A DNA stretch of 64,000 nucleotides from positions 1,011,501 through 1,075,500 of the forward strand of contig JAUPFP010000032.1 of NCBI GenBank assembly GCA_036925085.1, written 5' to 3'. Shown piece by piece: positions 1-14,200 of this stretch. Under the pieces are notes generated by a model, which was given only the letters and a program-made list of their open reading frames with translations, searched no databases and was not told the DNA's origin. A program made the position numbers and the translations under genes. The stretch comes from Brachycybe producta (taxonomy: Eukaryota; Arthropoda; Diplopoda; Playtdesmida; Andrognathidae). Within the stretch, counting starts at the first letter, position 1; each line of letters opens with the position of its first letter.

Positions 1-833
1 CAGACGACGGACAGTAGGTGACAGACTAAATTGTATTGAGGTAATCGCACACGACCGACAGTTTTGTCAGATGTCTGAGCCTCTGAGGCCGACAAACCGC
101 AAGCGCACACGGTGGACAGTTTGTCGGTAGTTGTGTTTGTGCGTGTGGATGCCTGCCATCATGCGCGATCACCGTTCAGAACCTATGTAAAAACAACAGG
201 TCGTTGGCGATAGCTTTGGTCAATTTGGTTTTGGCCATTAAGGACGGAGTATTTTATTTTTGCAGTATATTAAGCCCGCTCTTCAGAGGGGGCTGCACAG
301 TGCGTCCCAAGACCTCTTGAAAATTGCAACAAGCTTAATTTAACGAACACCGGCTAAATACCGATAGATTATTAATTAACTATTATTATTTTATTATCTC
401 TGGTATTCACAGCGTTTTTTTTTTACTAATGTAACGTTCACAGCTACATTTATTTTGGAAGAATACTGCGTTCCTATTGGCCAAATTCAAATTGACCAAA
501 GCTATGGCCGACGACATCCCTATAATTCTTCTCTTAAAGCTATTTCCGCCATATTCGTTTTGTAGAAAGGATCAACTTGTTGTTTTCCATTGAAATATAT
601 CGAATCTCATTGCAATCTATCGTTGAAAATATTTTATTTTAAATTTTTACTGTGCATTATTGGGCCATTTCTATTAAAAGTTATTATTTCTAAACAAATT
701 TTTAAAATTAACTTGGATTTTTTTCAGTAATCATCGGCTAAGAGGCAAACGAAAATGGCCGCCTATGCCCCCTCCCCCCCCTCCTTTTTTGTATATAATA
801 AATAATCCTAGGCCTACTGTTTAAATCGAACTA
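1..833. other. Upstream region of LRP4; a foldback element and possible 5' UTR
   Basis: No coding sequence was recognised here. A foldback element occupies 199-517 and is listed separately. A polypyrimidine tract followed by CAG at about 720-727 could be the 3' splice site of a 5' UTR exon running into the ATG at 834, but no upstream exon could be identified. No clear TATA box or initiator could be assigned. Confidence 0.4.
199..517. mobile_element. Foldback (MITE-like) element upstream of LRP4
   Basis: The left arm (about 199-239, containing TAGCTTTGGTCAATTTG) and the right arm (about 478-517, containing CAAATTGACCAAAGCTA) are inverted copies of about 40 bp with a few mismatches. They enclose about 240 bp of AT-rich sequence with no reading frame. 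The structure is that of a non-autonomous inverted-repeat element. No certain target-site duplication was found. Confidence 0.6.
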
Positions 834-3800
834 ATGATAATTATGATTTTTTTTCTCTCATTAATATTAGTTTGTTCGGCCGCCTCGACGTCTAAATGTC
901 CTTGTCCGGGGAACCAGTTTGGGTGTGCCCCGACCGCACTCGGTGAATGTACTTGTATTCCAGATAAGTGGCATTGTGATGGTGACAATGATTGCGGAGA
1001 CCATAGCGATGAAGTTGGGTGTGGTAAGCTACGACTTTTCTTTCTAATTTGGAATTTTGTGTTTAGTAATTAGTTTGCATTAAAAAAATGGCTACTTGCT
1101 GGCTGAGTAATTTTGACAAGTACGGGATTTGACTGCGAATGGTAGAATTGGGGATTGCGATCGGTAGTAACGGTTGGACTGTGGTCGGCAGCAGCGGTCG
1201 GACTGCGGTCGGCAGCAGCGGTCGGACTGCGGTCGGCAGCAGCGGTCGGACTGCGGTCGGCAGCAGCGGTCGGACTGCGGCCGGCAGCAGCGGTCGGACT
1301 GCGGCCGGCAGCAGCGGTCGGCAGCAGCGGTCGGCTGCAGCGGTACGACTGCGGTCGGCTGCAGCGGTACGACTGCGGTCGGCTGCAGCGGTACGACTGC
1401 GGTCGGCTGCAGCGGTACGACTGCGGTCGGCAGCAGCGGTACGACTGCGGTCGGCAGCAGCGGTCGGACTGCGGCCGGCAGCAGCGGTCGGACTGCGGTC
1501 GGCAGCAGCGGTCGGCTGCAGCGGTACGACTGCGGTCGGCAGCAGCGGTTGGACTGCGGTCGGCAGCAGCGGTTGGACTGCGGTCGGCCTGTGGTCGGCA
1601 GCTGTGGTACGACTGCGGCCGGCAGCAGCGGTCAGGCTGGAGCTGCGACCCGTATTACGGTCGTACTGTAACTGCCATTACAGTGGGACTGACTGCGAAC
1701 TGCAGTCTAGCTGGCATGCGATCAAAATGATGGACTGTAATGGCATGATGGACTGCGATCGGCAGTACAATTGGACTGCAAATGCTTGCATTTTTGTGGG
1801 ACTGAATTGCAGTACGGTAGGACTGCAATTGGCAATACAACGTATTTAAGAAGGAGAATTTAACAAAAATAAATTTGGGTAAATTTTACGTTTTCAGCAT
1901 TTCTTTTGTACGTTGCGTGTTCATTGCACTCGCATTATTACGGTTCATAAAATTATCAAATGACTTTTGACGGCTTCTAATACGAAGTTACGAACAAAAT
2001 TCTGTATGAAAAGTTATATTATTATTTTTTTTTCCTGTTCTTTGTTTCGCTAGCAATTGCTTTGCGATGCTGTTTTCGGTAAAGTGCCGTAATAATGTCA
2101 CCTAAGGGAACTATTATTTTCAACTTTAGATCTTCCAACATGCTCAGAAGAACAATTCACTTGTGGGAACGGACGTTGCATTCGCTCTCCTTATCGTTGC
2201 GACGGAGACAACGACTGTGGCGATGGATCTGATGAGCTGAGCTGCAGTAAGTTTAAATTTTTTACGTTTCGTTTGCTCGTAAAAAGCCGTTAAGTTTCCA
2301 CGAGGGCTTACGGCTCGTACATTCGATGCGATTTTTTTTCATAATCGCAATGTTCAATTTGTAAAATAAAAACCACCAAATTGCTTTTTTTCTCAGCAGT
2401 ATTCGGCGAACACGTTTCTAAACTCAACAATGATGTTACGTTGCCAATATCGTACGTTCGTTCGGTAGGAACGTTATTTCAGTTGGTGGAGTTTGCGATC
2501 GGTTTTACTGGCGCGAGGAATACGGCGAGCGAATGTGCAAAATCAGTAATTTTGCACATTTTGCCAACATTTCGCGAAATTGATACTGGCATTAAGAGGC
2601 TACATCACTAAATTACTTCGAAAAATCGCCGCAAAGAGCGCTAGCATCGTTTTTCTATTGAGCCCGTAGACCCAATGTTAAAGAAAAATGTTAATTTTTA
2701 AAATACACAAAGTCGCGGCGGCAATATGTTTATTTTTCATATTTAAAAGTTGTCCAATTTTGATGGTTCAAAGTGCAATGTGCACCTTAAATATATGCTG
2801 ATCGAGTGATAGAATGACGAAAAATTGGTAATTGTGCTTCTATTTTTAAAAACTATTTTAAAAGTGCGAATTTCAAACTCCTTATGTTAAACTCCATTGA
2901 GTAGGTCTACGCCAAAATAAGACAAAAACTTCTATAACAAAAGCTTCTATTGCTCGTAAAAAATACGTAAAAATAATTTTAAAAATCCAGAAAAAATCAG
3001 CACATGCGCCAATGTGTTGGCTTCACTGCATTTTAATTGTGGTTTTTTAAAATTATTTTTACGCATTTTACCAGCATTTTAATGGATGTTTTTTTGCTTA
3101 TGAGAGCGCGCATACTCAATGGAGTTTAACATAAGAGTTAGAAATTTGCGATTTTGAAATAGTTTTTAAAAATAGAAGCACACTTACCAATTTTGTCATT
3201 CTATCACTCGATCAGCATATATTTCAGGTGCACATTGCACTTTGAACCATAAAAATTGGACAACTTTAAATATGAAAAATAAACATTTTGCTGCGACTGT
3301 TTATTTTAATAATTAACGTTTTTTCTTTAACATTTGGGCTTATGGGATTTAACATGGAGTTTAAAAACGTACGATTTTATTTTTTAAAAATAGATGGACC
3401 TTTCAAAAATTAATATAAAGCAATCAGCGTGAAGCCAATACATGAAAGCATGTGCTAATTTTTTTGTTATTGCTCAAAATTGTTTTTAACGAGACTTCTT
3501 CAAACTTTTGTTGGACGGTTTTTTTGGGTCTATGGAATTTAAAAAATGAAAATTTTGTAAAATTCTTTTTTATGTTTTCTTCCTTTCAGAATATATAAAT
3601 TGTACAGCTGGTCAGTTTCAATGTGGTAACGGTCAGTGTGTTCGAAAGGATTGGCGATGTGACGGTGACGACGATTGCGGCGATAACAGCGATGAAGATT
3701 GCGGTAAAGTTTCGTAACATTTTCTCTTATAAAGAAAAAAAAAAAGGAATGAAAAATATGAAATCTTCTCGGAAATTTAGCAATAATTCTGTCAAATTTT

Positions 3801-6800
3801 GATTAGAAATTATGAAAAAATCTTGAATTATGAAGTTTGTTATGTGTTACTCATGAGGTAAGGCTCGGATTTTTATGCAAATTATCAAGCAAATGTTTCT
3901 CAATCTGTGGCCCTAAAACCAATTGTGAAGTATCAGTCCCGTTAAGATTAACCAATAATTTTCTTCAATCAATAACATTGGTTAGAGGCTAGAACTATAG
4001 TTGACAGCTAAGACAATCTAGCCTCTAATCTTCCATTTTGATTAGAAAAAAGCATAATTTTGCTCTAATGATGATGATGATGATGATGATGATGATAATT
4101 ACTTCACAATTGGCACTTGGGCCATAGATTGAGAAACACTTTGCTTGATATTTTGCATAAAAATCTGAGAAAAATAAACAATTTCTGGAAGAAAAAAATC
4201 GGAAATTTATGAGAAAAATCATCAAAATTTGAAGAAAAATATTTAGAAATTTATGAGAATAATTAACAATATCTAAGAAAAAATTATAAATTTCTAAGAA
4301 AAATGAATTTGATAGAATTTAAAAAATGTAATAGAAAAATCAACAATTATCAGGCAAAAAACTGAAAAACTTGAGAGAAAAGTGATCAATGTCTGGAGAA
4401 AAAATTGGAAATTTATGAGAAAAATAATGAAAGTCTGGAGAGACAAAAAAACCTCTGAAAATTGTATGAGAATAATTAACAATATCAGAGAAAAAAACTA
4501 TAGATATGTAGGAAAAATTAGAAATTTAATGGAACAATCAACAATTTCAGGGGGGAAAAAACCTAGAAAATTTGTGAGAAAAATGATCAATATCTGAAAA
4601 AAGTGCAAATTTATTGGAAAAATTAAGATTAACAAAATAAACATCGGAAATTTAATAGAAAAATCAATAAAGGCAGGGGAAAAGCTGATAAATGTGTCAG
4701 AAAAATCAACAATGTCTGAAAAAAAAAATTGAAATTTATGGGGGAAAAATAACAGAAAAAAATTGAAATTCATGAGAAAAATCAACAAAGTGTGCAAAAA
4801 AGTTGGAAATTTATGAGAAAAATCATCAAAATCTGTAGAAAGAAAACTCGGAAATTTAGGAGAATATTTATTTAACAAATATTAGAGAAAAATATTGTAA
4901 ATTTCTAGGAAAAATTAACTCATCAGAAAGAAAAAAATATAAATCTACTAAAAAAATCAACAATTCCATACAAATTTGTGAGAAATATCATCAATATCTT
5001 AAAAAAAATGGAGATTTATGAGAAGAATTGGAAATTTATGAGAAAAATTGGAAATTTATGAGAAGAATTGGAAATTTATGAGAAAAATTGGAAATTTATG
5101 AGAAGAATTGGAAATTTATGAGAAAAATTGGAAATTTATGATAGAAATCATCAAAATCTGAAGAAAAAACTCGGAAATTTAGGAGAATATTTATTTAACA
5201 AATATTAGAGAAAAAAATTGTAAATTTCTAGGAAAAATTAACTCACCAGAAAAAAAAATATAAATCTATTAGAAAAATCAACAATTTCATGCAAATTTGT
5301 GAGAAATATGATCAATATCTTAAAAAAAATGGAGATTTATGAGAAAAAATTGGAAATTTATGAAAAGAATTGGAAATTTATGAGAAAAATTGGAAATTTA
5401 TAAGAAAATTCAATAATATAAAAATTAATATTGTAAATAAAATGGAAAATAATGGAGAATTTCTAAAAAAATATTTTTATATTTTTATTCACCAAAGTGA
5501 AAATTTACTGAAATAGCAAATTTCTCAGTCGAGATTTTGATTAAAAGTTTGCATAATTTTTCATAAATGTTTATATGTTTTTAGTGGTCGGCTCGTGTGG
5601 AGAAACGGAATTCCAATGCAAAGACGGAACTTGCATTTCCTTATCGTGGAAATGTGATCACGATGTCGATTGCAGCGACGCCTCCGACGAGCACGAATGT
5701 TGTAAGAAATATACGGCACCTGGACCTGCCGGACGTTTGAAATAAATGTTTCGATTATTAAGAACGTGTTGTTTTTTTTTTGTCTGTCTAGCGTTAGAGG
5801 AAGTGACGTGTAAAGCGGGACAATTTCGGTGCGATTATCCTCGCTGTATATCAAGCTCGCATCGATGTGATGGAGAAAACAATTGTGGGGATTGGTCTGA
5901 CGAGGAAGGATGCAGCGGTAAGCTCCATGGTGCCTAACGCTATCTGTCCATTGAAGGAATTCGCATTGACCTTAAGAAATTTCAAGGTCAACACTTTTTT
6001 TTAAAAAAAAAAAGTTGTCTGCCATTAAGATGCCTGCATTAGTTGACTTGGTTGTGTATTTATGCGCTAGAGTCGGAAATGCGCTCTCGTCAAGGGGCGG
6101 AAGTGCTGTTTGCGTGCAGTGCGCACAGGAAATGAACACATAGATGTCTTGTAGACTTTACTGGGAATGTATTGCACCCCACATTTCTGTTGACGCTCAT
6201 ATGCTTTACGTGCGTAATGAACTTTCGAAGTTGCATTGTTCCGAGCCTCTATAGAAACATAAACCACGCCCACTCGTAATGGGCCTAACTTTAGAGGCGC
6301 TCATAGTACACAGGAAATGAAGACATCTTTGTCTTGTAGACTTCACTGGGAATGTAATCTCTCATTTTCCGTTCGCGTGCAATGAACTTTAGAAGTTTAA
6401 TTCCTGTCCCCAGTGCCTGTAGAAACACCTAAACCACGCCCACTTTGAATTGACCTAACTTTCGAGGCGCTCATTCTACACAGGAAATGAAGATATTCTT
6501 GTCTTGTATTGTACTCGGCATTTCCATTTCCTCTCGTTCGGTTCACATGCAATGAACTTTCTAAGTTGCATTGTCACGAGCATCTATAGAAACATCTGAA
6601 CCACGCCCACTTTCTTAATGGGTCTAACTTTTGCGGAGCTCATTGAAAACAGGAAATGAAGACATTCTTGTTGTGCAGACTTCACATTTTGGTTGTTGCG
6701 CTTCCCGAGTTATGTTGGGACTTCCGATTTCATTTTAAGTTTATTAACAGAAGGAATAACCACGAGTTTAGCGCCCAAAATAATAATCGTTTGCTGCTTC

Positions 6801-8253
6801 TGCAACCTATTGGCCACCGCTACACTTTCATTAGGAATGAAGTTAGTTATTTTTCTCGTATATTTTTTTTATATATACGGACAGATCAACAACCAGAATG
6901 TCATCACAGTGAGTTTCGTTGTCACGATGGGATGTGCATCAACGGAGCTTGGAAATGTGACGGAGACTACGATTGCGAGGATCTTTCCGACGAAGATAAT
7001 TGCGGTTGGTTTTATTCAAAGCTTCGAAGAGTTGCGTTTTGTGTTATTTTCAATGTTAATTTTGTTATTGATTTTTACAGTTATTGCTCAATGCACTTTG
7101 GACCAGTTTCAGTGCCGTTCGGGTAGGTGTATCGTCCATTCGTGGCGTTGCGACGGGGACGACGACTGTTCAGATAACAGTGATGAAACTGACTGTGGTA
7201 AGTTGCATTTCTTGATAGGGCTGGCATAATTTTTGAAAAAACTGAAAAATTGAAAAAATTGAAAAACCCCAAAAAAAATCGAAAAACAGGAAAATAAATT
7301 ATTGGAATTCCAAAAAAAAAAATCGAAAAACCAAAAAATATTAAAAAATGATTTCGGTTTTTTTGATTTTTTATTTCACGATTTTTTTCGATTTTTTTAT
7401 ATATCGTTAAAAATCGATTTTTTTAAAAGAAATATTGTACTCGATATAACGAAAAAAATTGAAAAATCGAAAAACCGAAAAAGGAAAAATATCAAAAATA
7501 TTTTGGGTTTCTTTTTTTCGATTTTTTTTTTTTTCCTCGATTTTTTTTCAATTTTTTTATATATCGTTAAAAATCGATTTCTTTTTTTTTTAAAAAAAAT
7601 ATCGTACTCGATATATCGAAAAAAATTGAAAAACCGAAAAAAATAAATCGAAAAACCGAAAAAAATAAATCGAAAAACCGAAAAGGAAAAATAACAAAAA
7701 TATTTTGGGTTTTTTCGATTTTTTGATATATTGTTAAAGATCGATTTCTTTTTTTTTTTTAAATCGTACTCGATATATCGAAAAAAATTGAAAAACCGAA
7801 AAAAAAATCGAAAAACCGAAAAACAAAAAATATCAAAAAATGTTTTGTTTTTTTTTCGATTCTTTTTTCTCGATTTTCTTTTCTATTGAAAATATATCAT
7901 GCGGTTTTTTTGTTGCGATAATTGAAATGTTGTCAATGTATGTGTATTGATTACAATTAGGAGCCACTAGCCTCCAAGCTATAGCTCCCGAGTTGTTATC
8001 TATTGCGAAATAAAGCGAAAAAGGCTGAATGTGTCAAACACGAAACACAAACTTTACGTGTTTCGGAAATGATTTCGATGCGGTTTCGGCTGTCATAACC
8101 AATTACATTGATTTTTAACTGTAGATTTCAAACACAATTGTCCGACCGGACAGTTTCGATGCAACAACGGTGATTGCATTGGTCAAAAACATGTCTGTGA
8201 TGGAAAAACGGATTGTTCGGACAAATCGGACGAATCACCAGCCTTTAATTGTA
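834..8253 (+). CDS. LRP4: LRP4 exons 1-8: signal peptide and eight LDLa repeats
   Basis: Exon 1 encodes a hydrophobic signal peptide (residues 1 to about 20) and LDLa 1. Exons 2-8 each encode one six-cysteine LDLa module (residues about 64-343). Each module carries the calcium-binding acidic cluster, for example [26 protein letters not shown] and [13 protein letters not shown]. Exon 4 diverges ([13 protein letters not shown]) and exon 8 is longer at its end ([12 protein letters not shown]). All introns between modules are phase 1, so every module exon is symmetric (114-129 nt) and could be skipped without a frameshift. Eight repeats equals the number in vertebrate LRP4. Confidence 0.95.
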
Positions 8254-11200
8254 GTAGGTTTTTTTTTCTCTAACCTATTTATTTGTATTTTCGGTAATTT
8301 TTTAATGAAATGTTCTTGTAGGTATCGGATCGATTTGTCGTAACGGCGACAGTGGTAAGTGCGGACATTTGTGCGTCGAAACGGCTAATGGGTTTCGATG
8401 TGGCTGTCGCGTCGGTTACGAACTTTCGGCGGACGGACATTCTTGTGTAGATGTCGACGAATGTCGGGAAGATTTGTCTTGCAGTCAGGAATGTCTAAAC
8501 CTTCCTGGAAGTTATAAATGTGCTTGTGTTAAGGGTTACTATTTGAAGCCTGACGGTAGAGGCTGCAAAGCTTTGGGTACGTTAATGTGTTTTGTGGAAG
8601 ATGCTAATTTTTTCAAACTAGTGGTTGTTCTGCAGTTTCGGAAGAGCAACACTTAAAGAGAAGTTGAGTGTTTTAGAAACTAGAAGGGTAGCTGAATCAC
8701 TTAATATTTTCATGTTTGATATATCTTTCAAAATAAATTTTTTATAGACAGATTAAAAAGCTTATTTTAAAAGATAACACGGAGACACTCTTACGTGATT
8801 GAACTACGATTCTAGTTTCTAAAACACTTTCAAGTTTCTTTTTATTGTTTATTTTTTTATTGTTTTTTGTAAACTTCGAACAGTTTCTCAATAAGTAAAG
8901 TGAAATTTTAAACGTAATTTTAAATTTAATAACTGGCTTCCTTTTTATAAAATTAAAAGTAAACTTTAAAAAAATCTAAGAAAATATGTAAACAATTTCT
9001 GAAAATGCTAAAAATTTTAAGTTTTTCACATTTTATTCAATTATTTTTTATATAAATAATTATAAAATTTTTTTTTATAAATGTTATAATTTTTTTTATA
9101 AAGTTAAATTTAATATGAATAATTTTTATTAATATTTTTAAATAATTAAATTAAAATGAATTAATTAAATTTTAAATAATTTTTTTATAAATTTTAATTG
9201 ATTTGTCAAATAACTTTGTTCAATACATTTTTAATTGGTTTATACATTAACTTTTTAATTGATTTTTTTAACAAATTATTAATTGAATTTTTTTTATACA
9301 TTTTTAATTGATTTGTTAAATAAATTTGTAATTGATTTTTTTAAATAAATTTTTAGTTGATTTTTTAAATAAATTTTTAATTGATTTTTTTAAATACATT
9401 TTTAATTGATTTTTTTAAATTTTTAATTGATTTTTTTAAATAAATTTTTAGTTGATTTTTTAAATAAATTTTTAATTGATTTTTTAAATAAATTTTTAAT
9501 TGATTTTTTAAATAAATTTTTAATTGATTTTTTCAATAAATTTTTTAGTTGATTTTTTCAATAAATTTTTTAGTTGATTTTTTAAATAAATATTTTTCAA
9601 TAAATTTTTCATTGATTTAAAAAAATGTATTAAAAAATTTTAATTGATTTTTTTTCAATACATTTTTAATTGATTTTTCCAATTATTTAATTAATTTTTA
9701 AAATTAATTAAAAATAAATTATAATATTGGTGAATTTTTCTTTATAAATTTTGGAATAAATTATAATTTGATATTTTTTTATAAGTTTCAATTACAATTT
9801 TTTTTACAAATTATTATTAATAATTAATATTTAATTTATAAAAAAAAATATGTAAAAAAATTACATATTTTGTTTATAAATTAAATATTAATTAACGAAG
9901 AACAAAAATAATTTTTATTAATTTTTCGAAATTGATTTTTCTAAATTTTAGAATCTTTTTTTTTATAAATAGAGTTTTTTTATATAAATAATCGTGATTC
10001 TAACGATTGTTTAAAATTTTTCGAAACAGGCCCCGAAGCGTATTTATTGATCGCCAATCGGATCGACATTCGGCGAATGTCGACCGATCAATCGAAATAT
10101 ACGCTTGTTTTGAGTGACTTAGAAAACGCCGTCGCTTTGGACTTTCATTATCAGCAGCAACTCGTGTTTTGGACGGACATAACGCGTGATACGATATCGC
10201 GAGCATTTCTGAACGGAACGGTCGTAAAAACCGTTGTTTTGTCTGGCTTAGAATCACCAGGTGGCGCCTCGATGTCGTTTGACTCTTTTGAGATACTAAT
10301 GTTAGTTTTATTCGCAGGTGGTTTGGCCGTCGATTGGATTGGAAATAATATTTACTGGACCGATTCGGGAACTTCGCGTATCGAAGTTTCTCGTCTCGAC
10401 GGCGACAGCCGTAAATGCGTCATTTCGAAAGGTTTGGAAAAACCTCGTGCGATTGTTGTTCATCCTGGACAAGGGTAAGATTATTTGGATGCAAACAACC
10501 ACCTGATTGGTTCGCTGGGGTGTGATGAGTCACTGTGTTCAAATGGACCAATCAGAGTAATTGGGTGATGGGGGAGAAGAAGCTCATTTAAATAATCCAA
10601 CCAGTAATCTTGAATTGACAAATAGTTAAATAGGTTGAAACTTTTTTTAATGTTAACTTTCTTATGGCAAAATGAACTTTTTATGATAATCTTACAAACT
10701 GAACTTTTTATGATAATCTTACAAAATGAACTTTTTATGATAATCTTACAAAATGAAGTTTTTTGGACACTTTTTCAAAATGAACTTATGGCAATATCTT
10801 TCAAAATGAACTTTTTATGGCAATATCTTTCAAAATGAACTTTTTATGGCAATATCTTTCAAAATGAACTTTTTATGGCAATATCTTTCAAAATGAACTT
10901 TTTATGGCAATATCTTTCAAAATGAACTTTTTATGGCAATATCTTTCAAAATGAACTTTTTATTGCAATATCTTTCAAAATGAGCTTTTTATTGCAATAT
11001 CTTTCAAAATGAACTTTTATATGACAATATAATTCAAAATCAACTTTTTCTGACACTTTTAAAATGAATTTTTATGGCCAATATTTTTCAAAATGAACTT
11101 TTTATGATAATCTTACAAAATGGATTTTTAATAATTTTACAAAATGAACTTTTTATGATATCTTTCAAAATCAACTTTTTTATGACAAATATTTTTCAAA

Positions 11201-14200
11201 ATGAACTTTTTATGATATCTTTCAAAATCAACTTTCTTATGACAAATATTTTTCAAAATCAACTTTTTATGACAATATCTTTCAAATTGAACTTTTTATG
11301 ACTATCTTTCAAAATGAACTAATAAAAAGATATGACAATATCTTTCAAAATCAACTTCTTAGATAACGGTACACTCTTTTTTATCTTTCAAAATAAAACA
11401 TTTTACGGCAAATTTCAATAAAAACGTAAATTTTGTCATAAATATTTTTTTTTATTTTCCAAGAAATAGTTTACTTTTTAAAATGAGTACCATTTAAAAA
11501 TGAAACAACCGATTTTTTTTTTTTTTTCAGGACAATTTATTGGACAGATTGGGGATCTCGACCGAGGATCGAACGCTCCTACATGGACGGTACGAATAGG
11601 AGAGTGATTGCTGATACTTCGTTGTTTTGGCCGAACGGATTGGTTATCGATTACACGGCCGGAAAGATATTCTGGGCGGATGCAAAGCACCACGTCATCG
11701 AATGTGCGAATCTCGACGGGTCGCAACGAAAGAAAGTTATCAATCATGGTATTATTATTACTATTAGTATTCGTAATGTTTGCCGCTTTGCAGTACGAAG
11801 TTTTAGCAAAACAGACATTTTTAGAAACCAGGGTCGAGAAAATTATTTCGAAGTTTATCTGGAGCCCAATTAGCTAAAAGCATTTTTACAACGATATCTT
11901 TTAAAATAAACTTTTAATGGCATTTTTGTAAAAAAAAAGTGAATACTTTCATGAAAATGAAACAAAAAAATTTTGTTTAATTTAACAAAAAGCTCTAGCC
12001 TCTAAACAAATTATCTGATTGAACAAAAAAAACATGTGTCTTCAATCAGATAGCCTGTTTAGAGGCTAGTTTTTTCTTGCATTAACTTTCAAACAAGAAG
12101 TAATGCTTAATTTAACAAAAAGCTCTAGCCTCTAAACAGGTTATCTGATTGAACAAAAAAAAAACATTTGTCTTCAGTCAGATAGCCTGTTTAGAGGCTA
12201 GCTTTTTCTTGCATTAACTTTCAAACAAGAAGTAATGTTTAATTTAACAAAAAGCTCTAGCCTCTAAACAGGTTATCTGATTGAACAAAAAAAAACATTT
12301 GTCTTCAATCAGATAGCCTGTTTAGAGGCTAGTTTTTTCTTGCATTAACTTTCAAACAAGAAGTAATGTTTAATTTAACAAAAAGCTCTAGCCTCTAAAC
12401 AGGTTATCTGATTGAACAAAAAAAACATTTGTCTTCAATCAGATAGCCTGTTTAGAGGCTAGTTTTTTCTTGCATTAACTTTCAAACAAGAAGTAATGTT
12501 TAATTTAACAAAAAGCTCTAGCCTCTAAACAGGTTATCTGATTGAACAAAAAAAAAACATTTGTCTTCAATCAGATAGCTTTTTTAGAGGCTGATTTTTT
12601 TCTTGAATTAATTTCCAAACAAAAGGTAATGTTTAATTCAAGAAAAAAAAATAGCCTCTAAACAGGCTACCTGATTGATAAAAAACATTTTTCTTCAGTC
12701 AGATAGCCTGTTTAAAGGCTAGAGTTTTTTCTTGCATTAACTTTCAAACAAGAAGTAATGTTTAATTCAAGAAAAATCTCTAGCCTTCAATCAGGCTATC
12801 TGAATGAAGACAAATGTTTTTCTACTTCAATCAGATAGCCTGTTTAGAGGCTATTTTTTTCTTGAAGGGTAAATAATTTTCAAACTGACATTATAAGTTT
12901 ATTTTGAAACATATCAACCTACAAATATGATCTTAACTGATTGAATTACCCTTCTAGTTTCTAAAACACTTTCAAAGTGTAAGTGTAAAGAATTCTGGAA
13001 TTCTAGTTGTGTATTTCAGAAGAGCAAAATGAATAGAAACTTGAATGTGTTTTAGAAACTAGAAGGGTAACTCAGTCACTTACGGGTAATATTTTCATGC
13101 TGCTATCTTTCAAAATAAGCTTTTTCTGTCAGTTCAAAAATGACCCAACCTGTCGATATATATTTTTTTTTAATTTTCTTCTATAAAAAGTTTATTTTGA
13201 AAGATAGCAGCAGCATGGAAATATTACCCGTAAGTGACCGAGTTACCCTTCTAGTTTAACTAAGAACTAGATTTCTAAAAAAAAATCAGCTTTTCATAAA
13301 ACAGTTTAAGAATGAATTGCAAGTGTTTTAGAAACTAGAAGGGCAACTTAATCACTTAAAGGGTATTTTAATGTTGAGATTTTTTAAAATAAACTTTTTA
13401 TGTCAGTTTGAAAAGTTTATTTTGAAAGATGTCAACTTGCAAATAAGGGATTAAAACTACCCTTCTAGTTTCTAAAACAAATTCCGGTTTTTTTTCTTAA
13501 TTTTTCAATTAGGTCTTCCACACCCGTTCGCGATAACGTTGTTCGAAGACAACATCTTCTGGACCGACTGGCACACGAAAAGCATTCAAAAAGTGAACAA
13601 ATTTGCTGGAAATCATTTGGAAACGGTTCATTCCAAGTTGCATTTTCCGATGGATATTCATATTGTTCATCCGCAGAGGCAACCTTCTCGTAGGTTTCAT
13701 TTTGTACAATGATTTTAACCCTTTATTTTTTTTGAAATCTAGAAAAAACAAATTTTTTTTTGGTTGATTTTTTTATTAATAGTTAAACATCGTTGTTTGA
13801 ACAACAATGGGAATTGCAGCCATCTTTGTTTGCCGAATGCTACCTCTTATGTCTGCGCGTGTCCGACGGGAATGAAGTTGCTTTCGGATGACCGCACGTG
13901 CTCGGACAGTACGTGGTTATTTTTTTTTTTATTTCTTAATTTGTGATAGAGTTTCAAAAATACCCTTAAGCGATTTGAAGCTACCGGGGTTCAACCCGAG
14001 CTAAACCGAAACTCAACACGAACTCAACCGTGGTTCAACCAGAGCTGAACTCGAGCTCAACACGAACTCAACCGTAGTTCAACCCGAGCTGAACACAACC
14101 GTAGTTCAACCCGAGCTGAACTCAACCGTAGTTCAACCCGAGCTGAACTCGAGCTCGACACGAACTCAACTGTGGTTCAATACGAGCTGAACTCAAGCTC

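Noticed and set aside
1139..1849. Overlapping open frames of 165-236 codons on the plus strand
   Set aside because: They are translations of the 24-bp minisatellite in several frames, with no domain, and lie inside LRP4 intron 1.
6656..7229. Long frames overlapping LRP4 exons 6 and 7
   Set aside because: Parts outside 6885-7004 and 7081-7197 are intron read-through; the LDLa modules are bounded by clear AG and GT sites in phase 1.
10660..11390. CRISPR-like regular repeats
   Set aside because: The repeats are contiguous without unique spacers, in a eukaryotic intron; the same holds for all other arrays in the window.
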